DNA of 64,000 nucleotides, from NCBI GenBank assembly GCA_030704615.1, contig CM060734.1, positions 63,566,042 to 63,630,041 on the forward strand. Direction: 5' to 3'. The position numbers and the translations under genes are program-made. The notes beneath the pieces were generated by a model. It did no database searches. It saw only the letters and a list, made by a program, of their open reading frames with translations, and was not told where the DNA came from. Below, in pieces: positions 34,561-46,275 of the stretch. The stretch comes from Takakia lepidozioides. Taxonomy: Eukaryota > Streptophyta > Takakiopsida > Takakiales > Takakiaceae. Within the stretch, counting starts at the first letter, position 1, and the number at the start of each line of letters is the position of its first letter.

Positions 34561-35723
34561 TAAACCCTTGGACCTGCAATTTGATGGGGTCATAGCCACT
34601 CCACTTTTGATTTGGAAATGGTGGGTCTTGGGGCAAGCAAAATTGGATAAAGCTAGGTTTTAATTTGGTCAAACCAATTTTTTTCTCACTTTTTCTTTGG
34701 GACCTGATATTTGAGGTCTGGGCCAACGGTATAATCTCACAATTGCCACGGTGCAAAGCCCCTACCCTCCCAGGTGTGCTGGGTAGCATTGTCGGTGGCT
34801 CCAAAGAAACAATCCATGGATCGAAGATTCTCTTTTTGCGCTTAGCATCGAAGCGAGCCTTCCTTCGCCGTTGCAACTGCCTCAATGTGCTGAGCTGCTG
34901 CTTGCCGGATTTCATCCAGTCCTTCCAACATCTCGAGTCGTTCCTTTAATGACTCTGATTGTCGCCAATCGTTCGGTAATGGCCAATCGTAGAGATGGGA
35001 TTTCTGTCTCGATTGGCATGATGAACTCTACCCCATAAACCAATGAAAAGGGGGTATGTCGAGTAGTTACCTTATGGGTTGTGCGAAATGCCCACAAGGC
35101 CGAAATTAACTTGGTGTCCCAATCCCTTTTGTGCTCCCTGATTGTCTTGGAGAGAATGTTGCACAGGGTTTGGTTGGCGCGCTCCACCTGCCCACTCGTT
35201 TGATGAAAGGGTCGCATTGTGATGCTTGATGGAGAATGCCACCTCATTTTCCTCGATGATGTCCGTTGATGAAGTGAGATCCTCTGTCACTCACTATCTC
35301 TTTTGGGCATCCGAATCGGGAACTGATATATTCTAAATGAAAGAGGCGTTACCTTTGCGTTGGCTCTCTTAACCGCTTTGGCTTCTGCCCACTTGGTCAG
35401 ATATCTATGGCTATAATGATGTAGCGATTTTGTCGACTCGATGCAGGGTGCACTTCCCCTACATAGTCGATCCCCCCCCACTTCTCAAACGAGCAAGGGG
35501 GAGAGTGGGATAACGGCATTCCGAGCCTGTTATTTCGCTTGGCGTTACCTTTGACAAGAGTCGCATTTTCGCAACATGCATGTGCGCATCTTTGAACATG
35601 GGAGGGCCAGTAGTATCCTACCCTCAAAGCCTTTTGCACTGTGAGCCGCCCTGCAAAGCGTCCTCCGCACATGCTATCATGGGCTGACTCTAAAATCTGG
35701 GAACCTCCTCCGGGGTGATGCAT
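34553..35723 (-). pseudogene. Gypsy (Athila/Tat-like) integrase remnant
   Basis: On the minus strand: an H2C2 zinc region (AHDSMCGGRFAGRLTVQKAL, GYYWPSH) near 35690-35590; integrase core pieces (WGGIDYVGEVHPASSRQNRYI, then LTKWAEAKAVKRA) at 35490-35370; ERANQTLCNILSKTIREH and FRTTHKVTTRHTPFSLVYG at 35190-35040; then a C-terminal RRRKARFDAKRKKRIFD segment near 34850. The KWAEA and VYG motifs are typical of the plant OTA lineage. Frames shift several times. The element continues to its polypurine tract at about 34480. Confidence 0.85.
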
Positions 35724-35759
35724 CGGCTCAAGAGTCTATCCAATCCCCTTCTATAAAAT

Positions 35760-37090
35760 TGCCCTCCCACAAGAGCAAACTTCATGTTGCGCAGTCGAAG
35801 CCTTCATCGCGCATGTCGATCCAATCTCGGGGAAATTCCAGGGTGCTTAAATACTGAGCTAAGTGTTCATGGACTCTGCTCATTTTTGGTATTGCATGCA
35901 TAAATGAGCTAGGCCCACTGCTATATGGCTGGAATCTCTGGATGATTTTTGGTAGGTTTCTAGGGGCAATTTACTGCAGCTGGGTACCAAAAATTGGTAA
36001 AAAATCAAGAAAGGGCTTGGGAACTTAAAGGTTAAATAAGGTAGAGGTATTTAATTCAGACCTAAAATCTTTCACGATGAGTACAAATTAATTTTGAAAA
36101 TGTCCACCACCTTGACATAAAAACTTGCGTCGGTTCTAAGTCACCTAACAAAAAACTTCGAAACCTTATGATTTTTGAATCCACGCATTTTTGCTGCATT
36201 GGAATCCACTTTAATTTGCTAACAAAATATACAAAAACTTGACCATTCTAATAGTAGTAACTATGCCCAGTGATTAATATATCACTTATTTTGGTACGAT
36301 CACCTTACTTTTGACAACAGCAAAAAATTAGGTTTCACTTCAATCACAAAATCGGAAACTATGCTCAATTTTCGAACGATTTCCATTGTGGAATGTCTCA
36401 CGGACGAGAGACAGAGCGTGATACTGCATATGAGGACTCCTGCCTAAGTCGCCGAGCACAGCCGCTCTCCCGCCTTTGACTGGTCCGCTTGCGCTTCCCG
36501 AACAACGATCGAAACGAAAGCCACGATCAAGATCCGCATCTCCTCCTCCATGGCCCTATGCACGGACAGCTAGGGTTGCAAGAACCCCTATGCAATCGGA
36601 GATGGGGAATTGAGCAATAAATGCTTGGAGAGGAAATGTTGGGGTGACAGAAACGAAATACATGAAAATGTGGCGTGTGATTGCAGTGGAGAATCAAAAC
36701 AAAAACAAATGAAAAACAGGAGAGGAACGCAAAGATTGCAAGGTGGTATGGAATTGGAAAGAAGAGCACCGACTAAAAACCTTGAAGCGGAGTTTCCCTT
36801 GCAACGCAGAGACAGAACTTCTCCAGTCAGCAAGTGGAGGCCCCGTTTCCTGACATGCACGAGGTGGCGGTGCCCCGTTATGAGATCTGCGATTTGCCGG
36901 TTTAGCCGGGCTCTAAGAAAATTGAAGGGCAGCCCGCCCCTGCATGCAGCCCGGCTCCAAAATGTAAAAATCACCCAGCTATTTGTGCAACTTTGTAGGT
37001 CACTATATATCAATGTCTTACATTAAATTTTTTGACTTGTACATTACTAGTGCATAGTGACACAAATAAGGTGAACTCTAAATAATGGTT
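35760..37090. other. No gene recognised
   Basis: AT-rich sequence with an overlapping pair of frames on both strands at 36588-37026 that show no recognisable domain. Nothing else supported. Confidence 0.45.
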
Positions 37091-37099
37091 TTCATCTTT

Positions 37100-37140
37100 T
37101 ACTCCCTTTGTTCCGAAATAAAAAGCACTTTTGATTTTCT
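37100..37140. mobile_element. Stowaway-like MITE end (one terminus)
   Basis: TACTCCCTTTGTTCCGAAAT resembles the TA-flanked CTCCCTCCGTTCC terminus of plant Stowaway/mariner MITEs. A CACTTTTGATTTT segment here recurs inverted at 37447-37460, on the other side of the SINE. The matching outer terminus is not visible. Confidence 0.4.
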
Positions 37141-37189
37141 CATGTATTTGTACCTCTTCATATATTTGTATTCTTCACGTATTTGTATT

Positions 37190-37420
37190 TATTCTTTTAT
37201 TTTATTTTATTTTATTGTTTTTTCTTAAAAAAGGGGAACACCTGGGGGGCGACAGCTCACAAATCAGGCCCCTTAACAGTGAGAGGAGAAAATAACCTCT
37301 TTCCGCCAGGACCAGGAACCGGGGAGAAGTGTATGCCACACCCGTCAGTAGCAAGATTCGACCCCAGAATCGCCTCGGTCGCACTTAGTGCACTTAGCCA
37401 ACTGAGCTACCGACTGTTGG
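37190..37420 (-). mobile_element. tRNA-derived SINE
   Basis: On the minus strand the 5' head has an A-box TAGCTCAGTTGG (37409-37398) and a B-box-like GGTCGAATCT (37363-37354), the two internal RNA polymerase III promoter blocks. A ~140-bp body follows, ending in an A-rich tail with AAAAT units (37190-37220). The region between and after the boxes does not fold as a mature tRNA acceptor stem, so this is a SINE and not a tRNA gene. Target duplications are not obvious. Confidence 0.7.
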
Positions 37421-37499
37421 TTTTTAATTTCAAAATGGTAAATCACAAAAAATCAAAAGTGATCGCGGAAATCACTGCAGAGAAGCCACCCTAAGGAAT

Positions 37500-38060
37500 C
37501 TGATACTCAGAGTGCCTGCACATCTTCCAATGATATGAAAAACTCTGGTCTACAACTCCTAGTAGAAGTCTATCTTAACGCTATTTGGTTCACTGACTCA
37601 CCGCCAAGTGTAGCCAAAACACAACTTCAAGAATATTCACACCTAATCTCAATTCTCAATGGCACCTGATGCCCAGTGCACTACAACACACAACCACGCC
37701 TTGGTGTTGAACCAATTGACCTGCCGACTCCCCTGGAAACAAAATTATTCTGGAATATCCTGCAAACATGTCACACCATCGTATCATGCAGTGTAACACA
37801 AAGCTGATGAACTCATTGATTGGTTCATGAAAACATACTTGTCATTAATTTGTGTCCCTTTTTCACAGGTTCTTGAAGTTGGTCCATGGTTGAATACAGA
37901 AGCAGTCTAACTTAGTAGTATACTTCTATAGCGTGGAAAGGTGTGACAGCAACAAGAGAATATAGAAATGTCACCAAACACAAAAAAATAGAGCCAGTAT
38001 CCCAATGAATCTCACCTTCTCAATACTCCTTGATAGAACGTAAGAAATCACATAACACAC
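37500..38060. other. No gene recognised
   Basis: About 560 bp of non-coding sequence between the SINE and the 3' end of the Crinkler-like pseudogene. Nothing supported. Confidence 0.5.
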
Positions 38061-40454
38061 GGTCAAACAAATCCTCCGCTCTCTACCTGTCCAATATAGC
38101 CAATTAAACGATTATCTTGGCATTCAGATTGGAGTTTAGCTGGCTTCTTTGCAGGATAGGCAACTACCAAGCTGATGCAACCATCTTTGCATGCGGCAAG
38201 CACCCTCGTTTTGGACTCGGAACTATTCTTGTACATCTGTTCCGGATCTGTAGTTGCCACTGCTCTAGCCCACCGCACCTCAGATCGCAGCTTCAGTTGA
38301 CAGAAGACGGGAATCTTCAAATTCCCAAGTCTCACAACAAAAAGAACATCAGCTCCAGATCTGTCGTCAAAAATGAGGCATGGCGGACGAGATTTCTCTT
38401 CAGCATCAAGAAATTTACTTACGGTGTGGATCCTATATGACTCCCTCCACACTCCTTCACCTTCACCGGTAATCGTTGGCTTGTCCCTTGCGAATTTTGG
38501 AGGCAGGGTTGCATCCTTGAAACAGCACATATCGGCCAACAATTTTGTGCCGTCAAACAGCTTGGCCACATGAACTGTGAAAAGTTTCTCCCATGCCTAC
38601 CCATTGCACTGGGATCATCCTTGCAATCAACCATGTAGTCTTTGAGTGATTTCTCAAATGAATGGTTGTTCGTCAAGTAGTTTCATGATGCTATGATGGA
38701 CTGTCGGTTCGACTATAGAGAAAGTGAATTGGGAACCTGTTGAATGGTGTAGCTGTCCAAGGCCACACTCGAGCAAAGTCATATCTCCGTCCGTTGGAAA
38801 CGGTATGTTCTCCCCTCCCCTCCCTGCATAGGCAAAGGAGGTTCCTATTCTTTGCACCAGGAAGCACCATTGAATGATTCTTCTTTCAGGACAAATGTGC
38901 CTTTTGCTCCACACAGAGCGCTCACAGCATAATAAATGGAAGTGCTGTCATTGGTGTCGCTTGTGATCTCCTTGAAATAGTTGTCTACTACGGTTATATC
39001 CCATCTTCCTCCAGCCTTCCTCAGAAGGCGCTCGACACAACTTACCAAACACCTTCGACGGCCTCTGAACTTTTCCAGCAGATACTGGGCATTGTCCTCC
39101 ATATGATCATCCTCTAGCTTCAGGTACTCGCTGCAGAATTTCAGAACCTGACGCACATCTGTCCATGAAGAAAATGGAGCAGAAGAAAATTGAACCGGGC
39201 CACCACCCCCTTCTTTTGCAATCAGCGAACCTATGTCCGCTTCCAGCTTCAAAAAGCTGACACCTGTACCAGCAACAAATACTTTCTGCTTTGGCAACGA
39301 TGTAGATGGCCCCACTAGGGCTTTGATCAACGGAGAAAAAATGGACCTTAGCTCTTTCGTCTCGGGGATTCGTAGTCATTTACATTTGTCCTTCCCAACA
39401 CCTGCGCTTCATCCAGAACTACAGTGAAAGTGCCAACCTTCCCCTCTAAATCCGTCCACAGTTTTTTTATCCTAGCATTTAGCCCCTCTGAATCTTCCAG
39501 GGAAGTAACCACATCAAAAAGTTCCCGAGTAAGCACATCATATAGATCGTTACGATCTGCACCAAGGAAAGCACGGAATTGCACCTGGAGCATGAGCCAT
39601 CGCAGAGGACTCAAATCAGGAATTTCTTGGTGACAAAATTCCAAGATTAACAACCTTGAAAGAATGGCACACCTCATACGTTTCATCACATTCCTGTGAT
39701 TCATTGCCTTATCGACCTCTATCTCGTGAGAACTCACAGAGGCGACATCATCTGACCCACCGTTTCCTTTGGTTTTAGCTGTCCAAAAAAACCCCACTTC
39801 TCTGCAAGCAGCTCGTAAAGAAACCGAGTTTTCCCACTCCCACTCACTCCAACAACTGGCACAACACCAGTCGAGCCATCATTCGCTCGTTCCCACAAAT
39901 CACCAACATCTTCAGTCCAACGAGCAGTTAATTTATCCAGTAAAATGCTTGGATAACCACGGTGGTCGATGGCACACCGTTCTGTATAGACAAATTGCAC
40001 CCCATCTTTTTGAACGTGTCCAAAAACTCAGAAAATTTCAATTTCCATTCTTGCATAACCACCTTCACTGATTCTGTAAGCAAAACCCACACACTTTCCG
40101 TCACTCCTGACAGATCCATGTATCTGAAGAAAAATAAGAGCATCCTATCTTGCAAATAATTGAACAATACAAAAGATACACCAACAAAGCCTATGACCAA
40201 AGAAAATGCAAAGAGAAGGGGAACATGGAAGGGAAGGCCAAGTAACAGAGTAGCTCTACCTGAAAACCCGTTTCCAGAGGTTTTCAATCTCTTCGCAGAT
40301 CTCTCTCCCCCTGCAAATATGTCAGATTTTGTCAAATTTCAAAAGATCTGCATTCATCCAAACTCTTACCATGGAATTACTGATGAAACTGCTGTTGTAT
40401 GGCAGCATCCTGTAACCCTAAACCCTAAATCTGAGCACACACCTATCTCTATCA

Positions 40455-40520
40455 GTCATGGAATATTCAGAAGTTTTCAATCTCTTCCCAAATCTCTCTC
40501 CCACTGCATATATGTCAGAC
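40455..40520 (-). repeat. Duplicate of the NLS-like exon and its splice acceptor
   Basis: 40455-40520 resembles 40262-40325: TTTTCAATCTCTTC, ATCTCTCTCCC and TGCA.ATATGTCAG in the same order. On the minus strand it again offers …ATATGCAG| followed by a GGGAGAGAGAT exon-like stretch. This copy is more diverged, and a telomere-like AACCCTAAACCCTAAA lies between the two. Confidence 0.75.
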
Positions 40521-40529
40521 TCCACCCAT

Positions 40530-40965
40530 CACAGAGTATGTCCTGGCCTTGAAAGAGGCCCTCCCACACTTTACACAGTCACTTCAAGATCTCTCCTCTT
40601 GCCCATGGTGATACAAGGAGGGAGGTAGAAGGTGCTGTAGATTCTTGGGAGAGCTTCGCCACTTCTGCTGCTAATAGAGTCATGGAAGGAAACTAATTAT
40701 CTGTGGTAGAGCAGTAAATTGGTGGACCCATGAGGTCAAGCTCAAGATTGCTGAGAGGCAGGCGCTCTATAAGGACTGCTGTAATATCAAAGATGAAAAA
40801 ATGCTCTGGTCTAGATACTACCAACTGCGTAAAGAGGTCAATCAGCTTGTAAGGGATCAGAAGAGGCTTTACTGGGAGAAGTTGTACAGTGACATAAACT
40901 TAACCCACCATGGTCGTAATGACAAAAGATTATGGTTGGCCTTACAGCCAATCATCATAAGACCA
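40530..40965 (+). mobile_element. LINE fragment in the Crinkler intron
   Basis: Matches the sense LINE at about 10810-11235: the GTGGACTCTTGGGAGAGTTT region, AGAGCAGT(T/A)AATTGGTGGACC, and coding for RYYQLRKEVNQLVR. It has no RT motifs and is truncated on both sides. It lies antisense to the Crinkler gene. Confidence 0.85.
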
Positions 40966-41087
40966 ACAATTGCACAACCAATACATGTACCCTACCTGGA
41001 TCTTGGCAAGAACCACAACAGTGATAGACAATGTATATAGACTGGGAAAACGTAACACACCGAAGAGAAAAGAAGACAAGAACGCAG

Positions 41088-42400
41088 AACACTTTAAACC
41101 TGCCCTCATCTGCCGCAATCTGACCCACCTTAAGAAAATAATAGTCCTTTAGGTCTGGAAACCTTCAAGTGCAAACCCTGTTACCTGCTGGGGGTGCTAC
41201 AAAAGAATAAACCACAAGTATCAACCAACAAATCGACTTGGAATAAAAATAGAAGAGGGTGTAAGGACAGCAATCACTGTACTATTGATAACATACCAGC
41301 AGCTTCAGAGGGTTCAAAGCAAAAAACATAACGAAAAAAAAACAAACCATAAACGCTACCAAGAAGCTGCTTGTAATGCTAAAAATATGCAAATATCTCA
41401 AGATACTAGATTCAGTTTGAAATACCCTGTCCTAACAAACAACAGTGTCTTTCAAAGGACCCCCCTCATATTTTACTTGTTAACATGGATCTATCGAATG
41501 AATAAACTGCATGTATCAACCGTACACAGGATCACACACGGGATTGGGAGAAGCTGTTGAAACCCTGAGTGCACAACGCAGCCAAGAAACCAAAAAAATT
41601 GCAAACACTTGACTCCAAGCTACGCCCAATAGTCTTGCAAGAATTCAAATGTGCCTGCCCATCATCAGAATTGCAGACATAAAAACAAACGGGCTCAGAC
41701 TGCCCTAGGCAACCCATTGACATTCACCAGACTCTCTCCATGACGCACTATCTGACACCCTAGCTAATGGGTTCTGCAGCCAAGGCAGTTTTGGTTAACT
41801 CACATAAGTCACAACATGCGCACAATTTCGGCTAGAGCTTTCTATCTTCTGAAGATGGTACTCAAGAAATCGTAAAGGTTTGAACAACACTACTGATTCG
41901 CAGGTCACATGCATCAAAGTACTGAAGAGAGAACAGAAACTCATTCTTCACACATTGGTAGCAAACCCTACAAACTTACACTCACCAGACTCCCTCCTTG
42001 ACGCACTATCTGACACCCTAAACCATCAACCATGGTTTCCATAACCAACAATCCCACAAAGAAAGTAGCCTGCGAAGACAGACACAACACCGTGCAACCA
42101 AGAAGCAAGAGACGTAACAAAAATCAGATGAAGATTTGAAACCCTAACACCCTGTACATACTCTTGGGATGCCATTGAGCCTGTCTAAAACTGTTGCGGT
42201 TATGGTTATGGATGCAAAAAATCCAAGAGAGCTCCAGAGACACAAAGGAAGACTCCCTCTCCCTCACAATAAAAATAGAAGTGGATGCAAGGACGGCAAT
42301 CACTCACAAGTGAACTACCAAAATGACGGTTTAGAGTTAGGGTTTCAGGCCACACAACACTTTAAACCTGCCATCATCTGCCGCAATCTGACCGACCACT
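41088..42400. repeat. Dispersed direct repeats in the Crinkler intron
   Basis: Two pairs: ACACTTTAAACCTGCC(C/A)TC and following bases at 41090-41131 and 42358-42398; CACCAGACT(C/T)…GACGCACTATCTGACACCC at 41726-41760 and 41984-42019. They show local duplications in this intron. No gene is recognised between 40966 and 42794. Confidence 0.7.
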
Positions 42401-43468
42401 GCGCTTCAAGAGATTCAGAAGGGCTTGCCCTCTGACCTTGCACGAAAAGTGCCCACAAAGGTTCACCGCCAGACATTTCCAAGAAGCAGTGCAATGCAGC
42501 AAGCTCAACAAAATGGCAACTCAAAACCATAGAACATGATCCGGCAACTTTTTCTTCAGCCATTCTCTGAGGGTAGGAGGCGCTGCCCGCAGCAATCTAT
42601 CAACCAACAAAATGACTAGGAATATAAATTGGACGCTGCCATACGCTGGCTCTTATCAGACTGCTCGACAGCTCTATGAGCAGGCTGATTAGCATCGTTC
42701 TAGAAAATACACTCTAGAGAATTACCCTGGGTGATGCCTACCTGCAGGATATTGCAGGGAAAGGAAACAAAGAGAGCTCATTCATTCATCAGGAGTAACT
42801 ACAGATAACCAGATAAGGAAAAACTTAAGTAATCTACTCGATGCAACAAATAAAGACAACCCTAGGCACTCATGAGAAATGAGGGGTTTGAACAATACTA
42901 CTCATATTTGCAGCCACGCATCAAACAAACCCTAGATATGAAAAGAATCAAGAAAAGATCCCAGCATCAGCAACCTAGGTGCCAAGAATCTACACAACCT
43001 CTGAATTACAACCAACGGCTTGCAAAAATTTATGGAGTGAAGGCAAGTGGAGCTTCTGCCTGCCTTCACAAAGTTTGCAAAGCTTTCAATAACCTTGAAA
43101 CGATCTGGTGACAACAAACCCTAAGTACTTAAACCTCACTATCAGCAAACTCAGGCCGCAGAGCCCTAAGAAACTCAGACCGCCACAGGAAAACCTAAAT
43201 TATCCCGATGACAAAACCCCGATGACAGGGAGAAGGGTTTACCACTGCCTTTACCTGTGTCTGTTGTTGAAGGAGCATCAACCTGCTTAAAGGTATAGTC
43301 TCCTGGGTCCAAGGAATCGCTCCCAAGCAGCAGAACTCCCTCTTGATCAAACAAATCCCCATTACGCCGTAGAGCATTCAAAACATCCGCAGCTGTCTTA
43401 GGAGCGCGGAGCTTGGCAATCTCAGAGCCGCCTTCTTGAATGAAAATGAGATCCCGCCTTGTGCCCAT

Positions 43469-46200
43469 GAGTTGCTATCAGACTAGCACTGCGTCGGGAA
43501 GGAACTCCGCGAACGCAAGGTGTAAAGAAAGAAAGACGGGCACAGATCGAGCGCTCAGGAGGGGAGAAATTCGCGTGAGGACCTAGAGTGTTTTTTTCCG
43601 CTCATGCTCATGCCGCTCGTGAAATAGCAGCCCCCGGTGTATCCGCCATATCTGGAGCTGTATCTTGCAGGCTGACCACCCTTGATAGTATTTTATTAAG
43701 ATACACGATGGGAGAAGACCTGAATAGACAGCCCGCAATGTTAACAGCTTTTTCCCCAAGTCATCTGCCACACAAGAAGTACTCTACCATAACTACCCCA
43801 GGGCCAGAGGGACCATGAGCTCCCAAGGCACAGTTGGTACTAGCTCTAACTGAACGAAGGCAGTATCAAGATCCAAAAACTCAACGAAAACAACTAGGAG
43901 ACCTTCCACTAGGAGACCTTCCTCCTTTCAAGAACCAAATAAATTAGTTTCAAACACATCAACAAGGTCGAAGCACTTACGTGTAAGTAGAGGTTTAGCC
44001 TTAATGCAACTCCTGTCGCTCAATTCATCCGCCAATCCGCTCCTGTCTCAATCGAAACGCTCTGCACTAGTGTTCCTGCACCAGATGCTGCACATTAATA
44101 TTCTCTCATTCACATCAGATTAACAGAGTTGCAATGTCCTCTCAATGTCTCCATCGTTCCAAAACTTCGCCACTCTTATATGGGTGCGCATGCAAGGATG
44201 GAGTTATCTTGATATGGTGCAAAAAATCCTTCACAGCCAATGCAGATAATACTGCTCGTTCATTGCAAATGAAATTAGCTAGCTAATGAGAAGCAACGGT
44301 CTGTGAAAAGATAAATTAACCTACTCTAGCTTCATTGTTCTCTGAATAAGGTAGTCAAGACTATGCGGATTATCTATCTCATAGAAAACGGAAGAGAGGA
44401 AGATTTTTCTCTGGTACCGGAGTCCGCAAAACTCCTTCAAATGTCGAAAGTCTCCTCTCCCTCTCTGCTACAGTCGCGATTGAGCGGGCTCACAAAATAC
44501 ATTGAGGTGAAGTAATTCGTTGTGCAGATCAATGCTATCAATCGGAGTAATGGATGGACAAACCAGGCTCAGTTCCTGAAAGAAGCTAATATCAAGCCAC
44601 AGCAAGAGCGGTATATCAGTACAGGCTAGCCGAGCTTTTGACAACATTCCATCTCCTCCAAACAGGCTCAGAATTGTGTAAGCAATTAGAATGCAAGCAA
44701 CAGAGGTACACAGGCTCAAAGATTACGAGACACAGTAGAGCGAGAGAGAGAGAGCGAGGAAACAATGAAAAATGAAGACCACTTGGGGGATTGTGATGCG
44801 CCCCCCAAAACCTAAATTAAAACAGCATGTCATGACCGTCCGTTCTTACCCTAATCCGATCGAACGGCCAGAATCTTACATCGAAACTTCATCCAAATCT
44901 CATTCATCTGTTGACGTTTCCGTTCACGAGTTTCCGTCCAGAAGTTTCAGTCCATCCCTCGCTTTTTCGTTCACTTTGACATTAACTCATAACGTATGCC
45001 ATTCAACATTGTGCATGTATAAATTTGGTTTACACTAGACATGGAGTTAAATGCGCGAGACCAGACCGTGGGCCCTCCTTGCCTGAGCCCTGCGCCCGTG
45101 CGCTGCCGGAGTCCGCCTGTCAAATCCCCACCCCCCGGCCCCACCCCCACCCCGTCCGCCCCGCACCCAGCCTGGGCCCCCGCCCGCTCCCCCTCCACTC
45201 CATTGAGCCTCTGCTCCCATGGCATGTTGGTGTGTTGCTGGAGCATAGCAGCTTTGTCGAGATTATCGCCGTGTTGGGGCAACCAGAGGCACGATTTGTG
45301 AAGGCGCAAACAAATGTTGAACCACCAAGTACTGCTGTGAAGGGCCGTCTTCCGAGGAGTACAAACCCCGTTGCCAGTGTTGTGCGGGTATCTAGAGGGC
45401 CACCCGAGCTTACACTGTGCAATGCCAGTGGCCGAAAGAGGTCAAGAAGGTCGTTGCAGTGCGGATGTGTTTTGGTCAGTATAGTGCTTTATCTTATGCA
45501 GGGAGGGAGGGTGGAGGAGCAACCTCTTTCACAGCGCGGCACTGTTTTTAGAAGAAATCCAAGGAAGCGAGTCATGACGACTGAGGTGAGAAACGCTGGA
45601 GCAGTCGAGCGGCAACACAGGGGTGGTGTCTTTGGATAGGCTTGACGCAGTTAGGGCAGTATGCTGAAGATGGTTTGTCTCTGTCGTGTCATACTTCCAG
45701 AGCTGATAGAAAAGGGGCGGGTGGGAGAACTCCCATCTCCAGACAACGAAACTTGAAGATGTTGTGTTAAGAATCGTAAAAATAGCAGGAATTCACAGCA
45801 GCGCAGAAGCCTGCTGGCGGTGCACTGAGAAACATGTCAAATATACTGGCAAAATTTGAAAGCAAACGAGCCTTACGCAGGCAGGTGGGATAGCATCCTT
45901 GAGACGGGGAACGATGGCCCCTGCAAGAAAGTGAGTGGCGAGTAGTCGTAGAGGGCAGAAACCTGGAAATCGTCTTTTAAATGATTGAATGGTAACTTGA
46001 AAGTTGCGCAAGAAGGAGGTGAATCCTGTGAGGAGGGGGAGGAGAGGTAAAGCAACGAGAGAGCAGCTTGGAGATGCGCAAGCTATGAGGCACGCTATGG
46101 CGGCGATTGTAGTTAAGATCGTAACTATAGAGGAGCTGCTAATGTATGTGGTAATAATAGTGAGAAAAATGAGGAGTTGTCGGAACCCTATGGAATTAGC
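43469..46200. other. Left-arm region between Crinkler header and hydrophobic ORF
   Basis: Equivalent to the right arm at 58291-55990. It should hold the promoter and 5' UTR of the Crinkler gene. The C-rich tract at 45114-45200 is followed by a plus-strand frame (about 45190-45640, e.g. HVGVLLEHSSFVEIIAVLGQPEARFV) also present in the right arm. It might be a gene fragment but I cannot name it. Both arms keep it with few changes, which is expected for recent duplicates. Confidence 0.5.
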
Positions 46201-46203
46201 CAT
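45793..46203 (-). CDS. Hypothetical hydrophobic ORF, intact only in the left arm
   Basis: 136 codons from ATG at 46203 to a stop at 45793. It begins MANSIGFRQLLIFLTIITTY and has two or three long hydrophobic stretches that could span a membrane. The right-arm copy (from 54639) is cut after about 76 codons by the ~0.9-kb insertion. No known family is recognised. It may be a chance frame. Confidence 0.3.
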   Translation of the reverse strand: MANSIGFRQLLIFLTIITTYISSSSIVTILTTIAAIACLIACASPSCSLVALPLLPLLTGFTSFLRNFQVTIQSFKRRFPGFCPLRLLATHFLAGAIVPRLKDAIPPACVRLVCFQILPVYLTCFSVHRQQASALL

Positions 46204-46233
46204 GGTTAAGGATTTTAGGATAATCTGGCGACG

Positions 46234-46255
46234 GGAGGGCGGAGCTCCGCCCTCC
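46234..46255. repeat. Perfect 22-bp palindrome GGAGGGCGGAG + reverse
   Basis: Half-site GGAGGGCGGAG directly followed by its reverse complement. Present identically in the right arm at 54590-54611. It is just upstream of a 878-bp tandem repeat. Confidence 0.9.
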
Positions 46256-46275
46256 TTTGGGATCGGGTACAATGT

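Larger units (their letters stand above)
38063..43468 (-). pseudogene. Crinkler-type gene: ubiquitin-like header + NLS-like exon + P-loop NTPase + REase-like nuclease (frameshifted)
   Basis: Exon 1 (43468-43255, 71 codons + 1 nt) is the same header as in the kinase gene at 58292, with a beta-grasp-like pattern (DLIFIQEGGSEIAKL…VLNALRRNGDLF…VLLLGSDSLDPGDYTF). Donor CAG|GTAAAG. After a 2.9-kb intron comes a 51-nt exon (40310-40260) encoding GERSAKRLKTSGNG, a nuclear-localisation-like basic stretch. The main region starts at about 40106: VGVSGSGKTR (Walker A, ~39845), VVLDEAQ (Walker B, ~39405), KFRGRRR (arginine-finger-like, ~39055), then the nuclease-like end with DDRSGADVLF and IPVFCQLKL (D…QxK of the PD-(D/E)xK fold, ~38360-38280). 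This is the NTPase-REase architecture of Crinkler effectors. At least five frame changes (near 40010, 39790, 39390, 38880, 38600) make it a pseudogene unless they are sequence errors. Confidence 0.82.

Noticed and set aside
36588-37026. Overlapping frames of ~140 codons on both strands
   Set aside because: Mutually overlapping, no known motif, no splice or start context that favours either.
37290-37420. A tRNA gene on the minus strand
   Set aside because: A- and B-box-like blocks are present, but the B-box is degenerate, a cloverleaf with acceptor stem is not formed, and a long body with an AAAAT tail follows. Called a SINE.
45025-45639. 204-codon frame as a confident gene
   Set aside because: The first third is low-complexity Pro-rich sequence from the C-rich tract. 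The rest looks more protein-like but I recognise no family, so it is described only as part of the arm.
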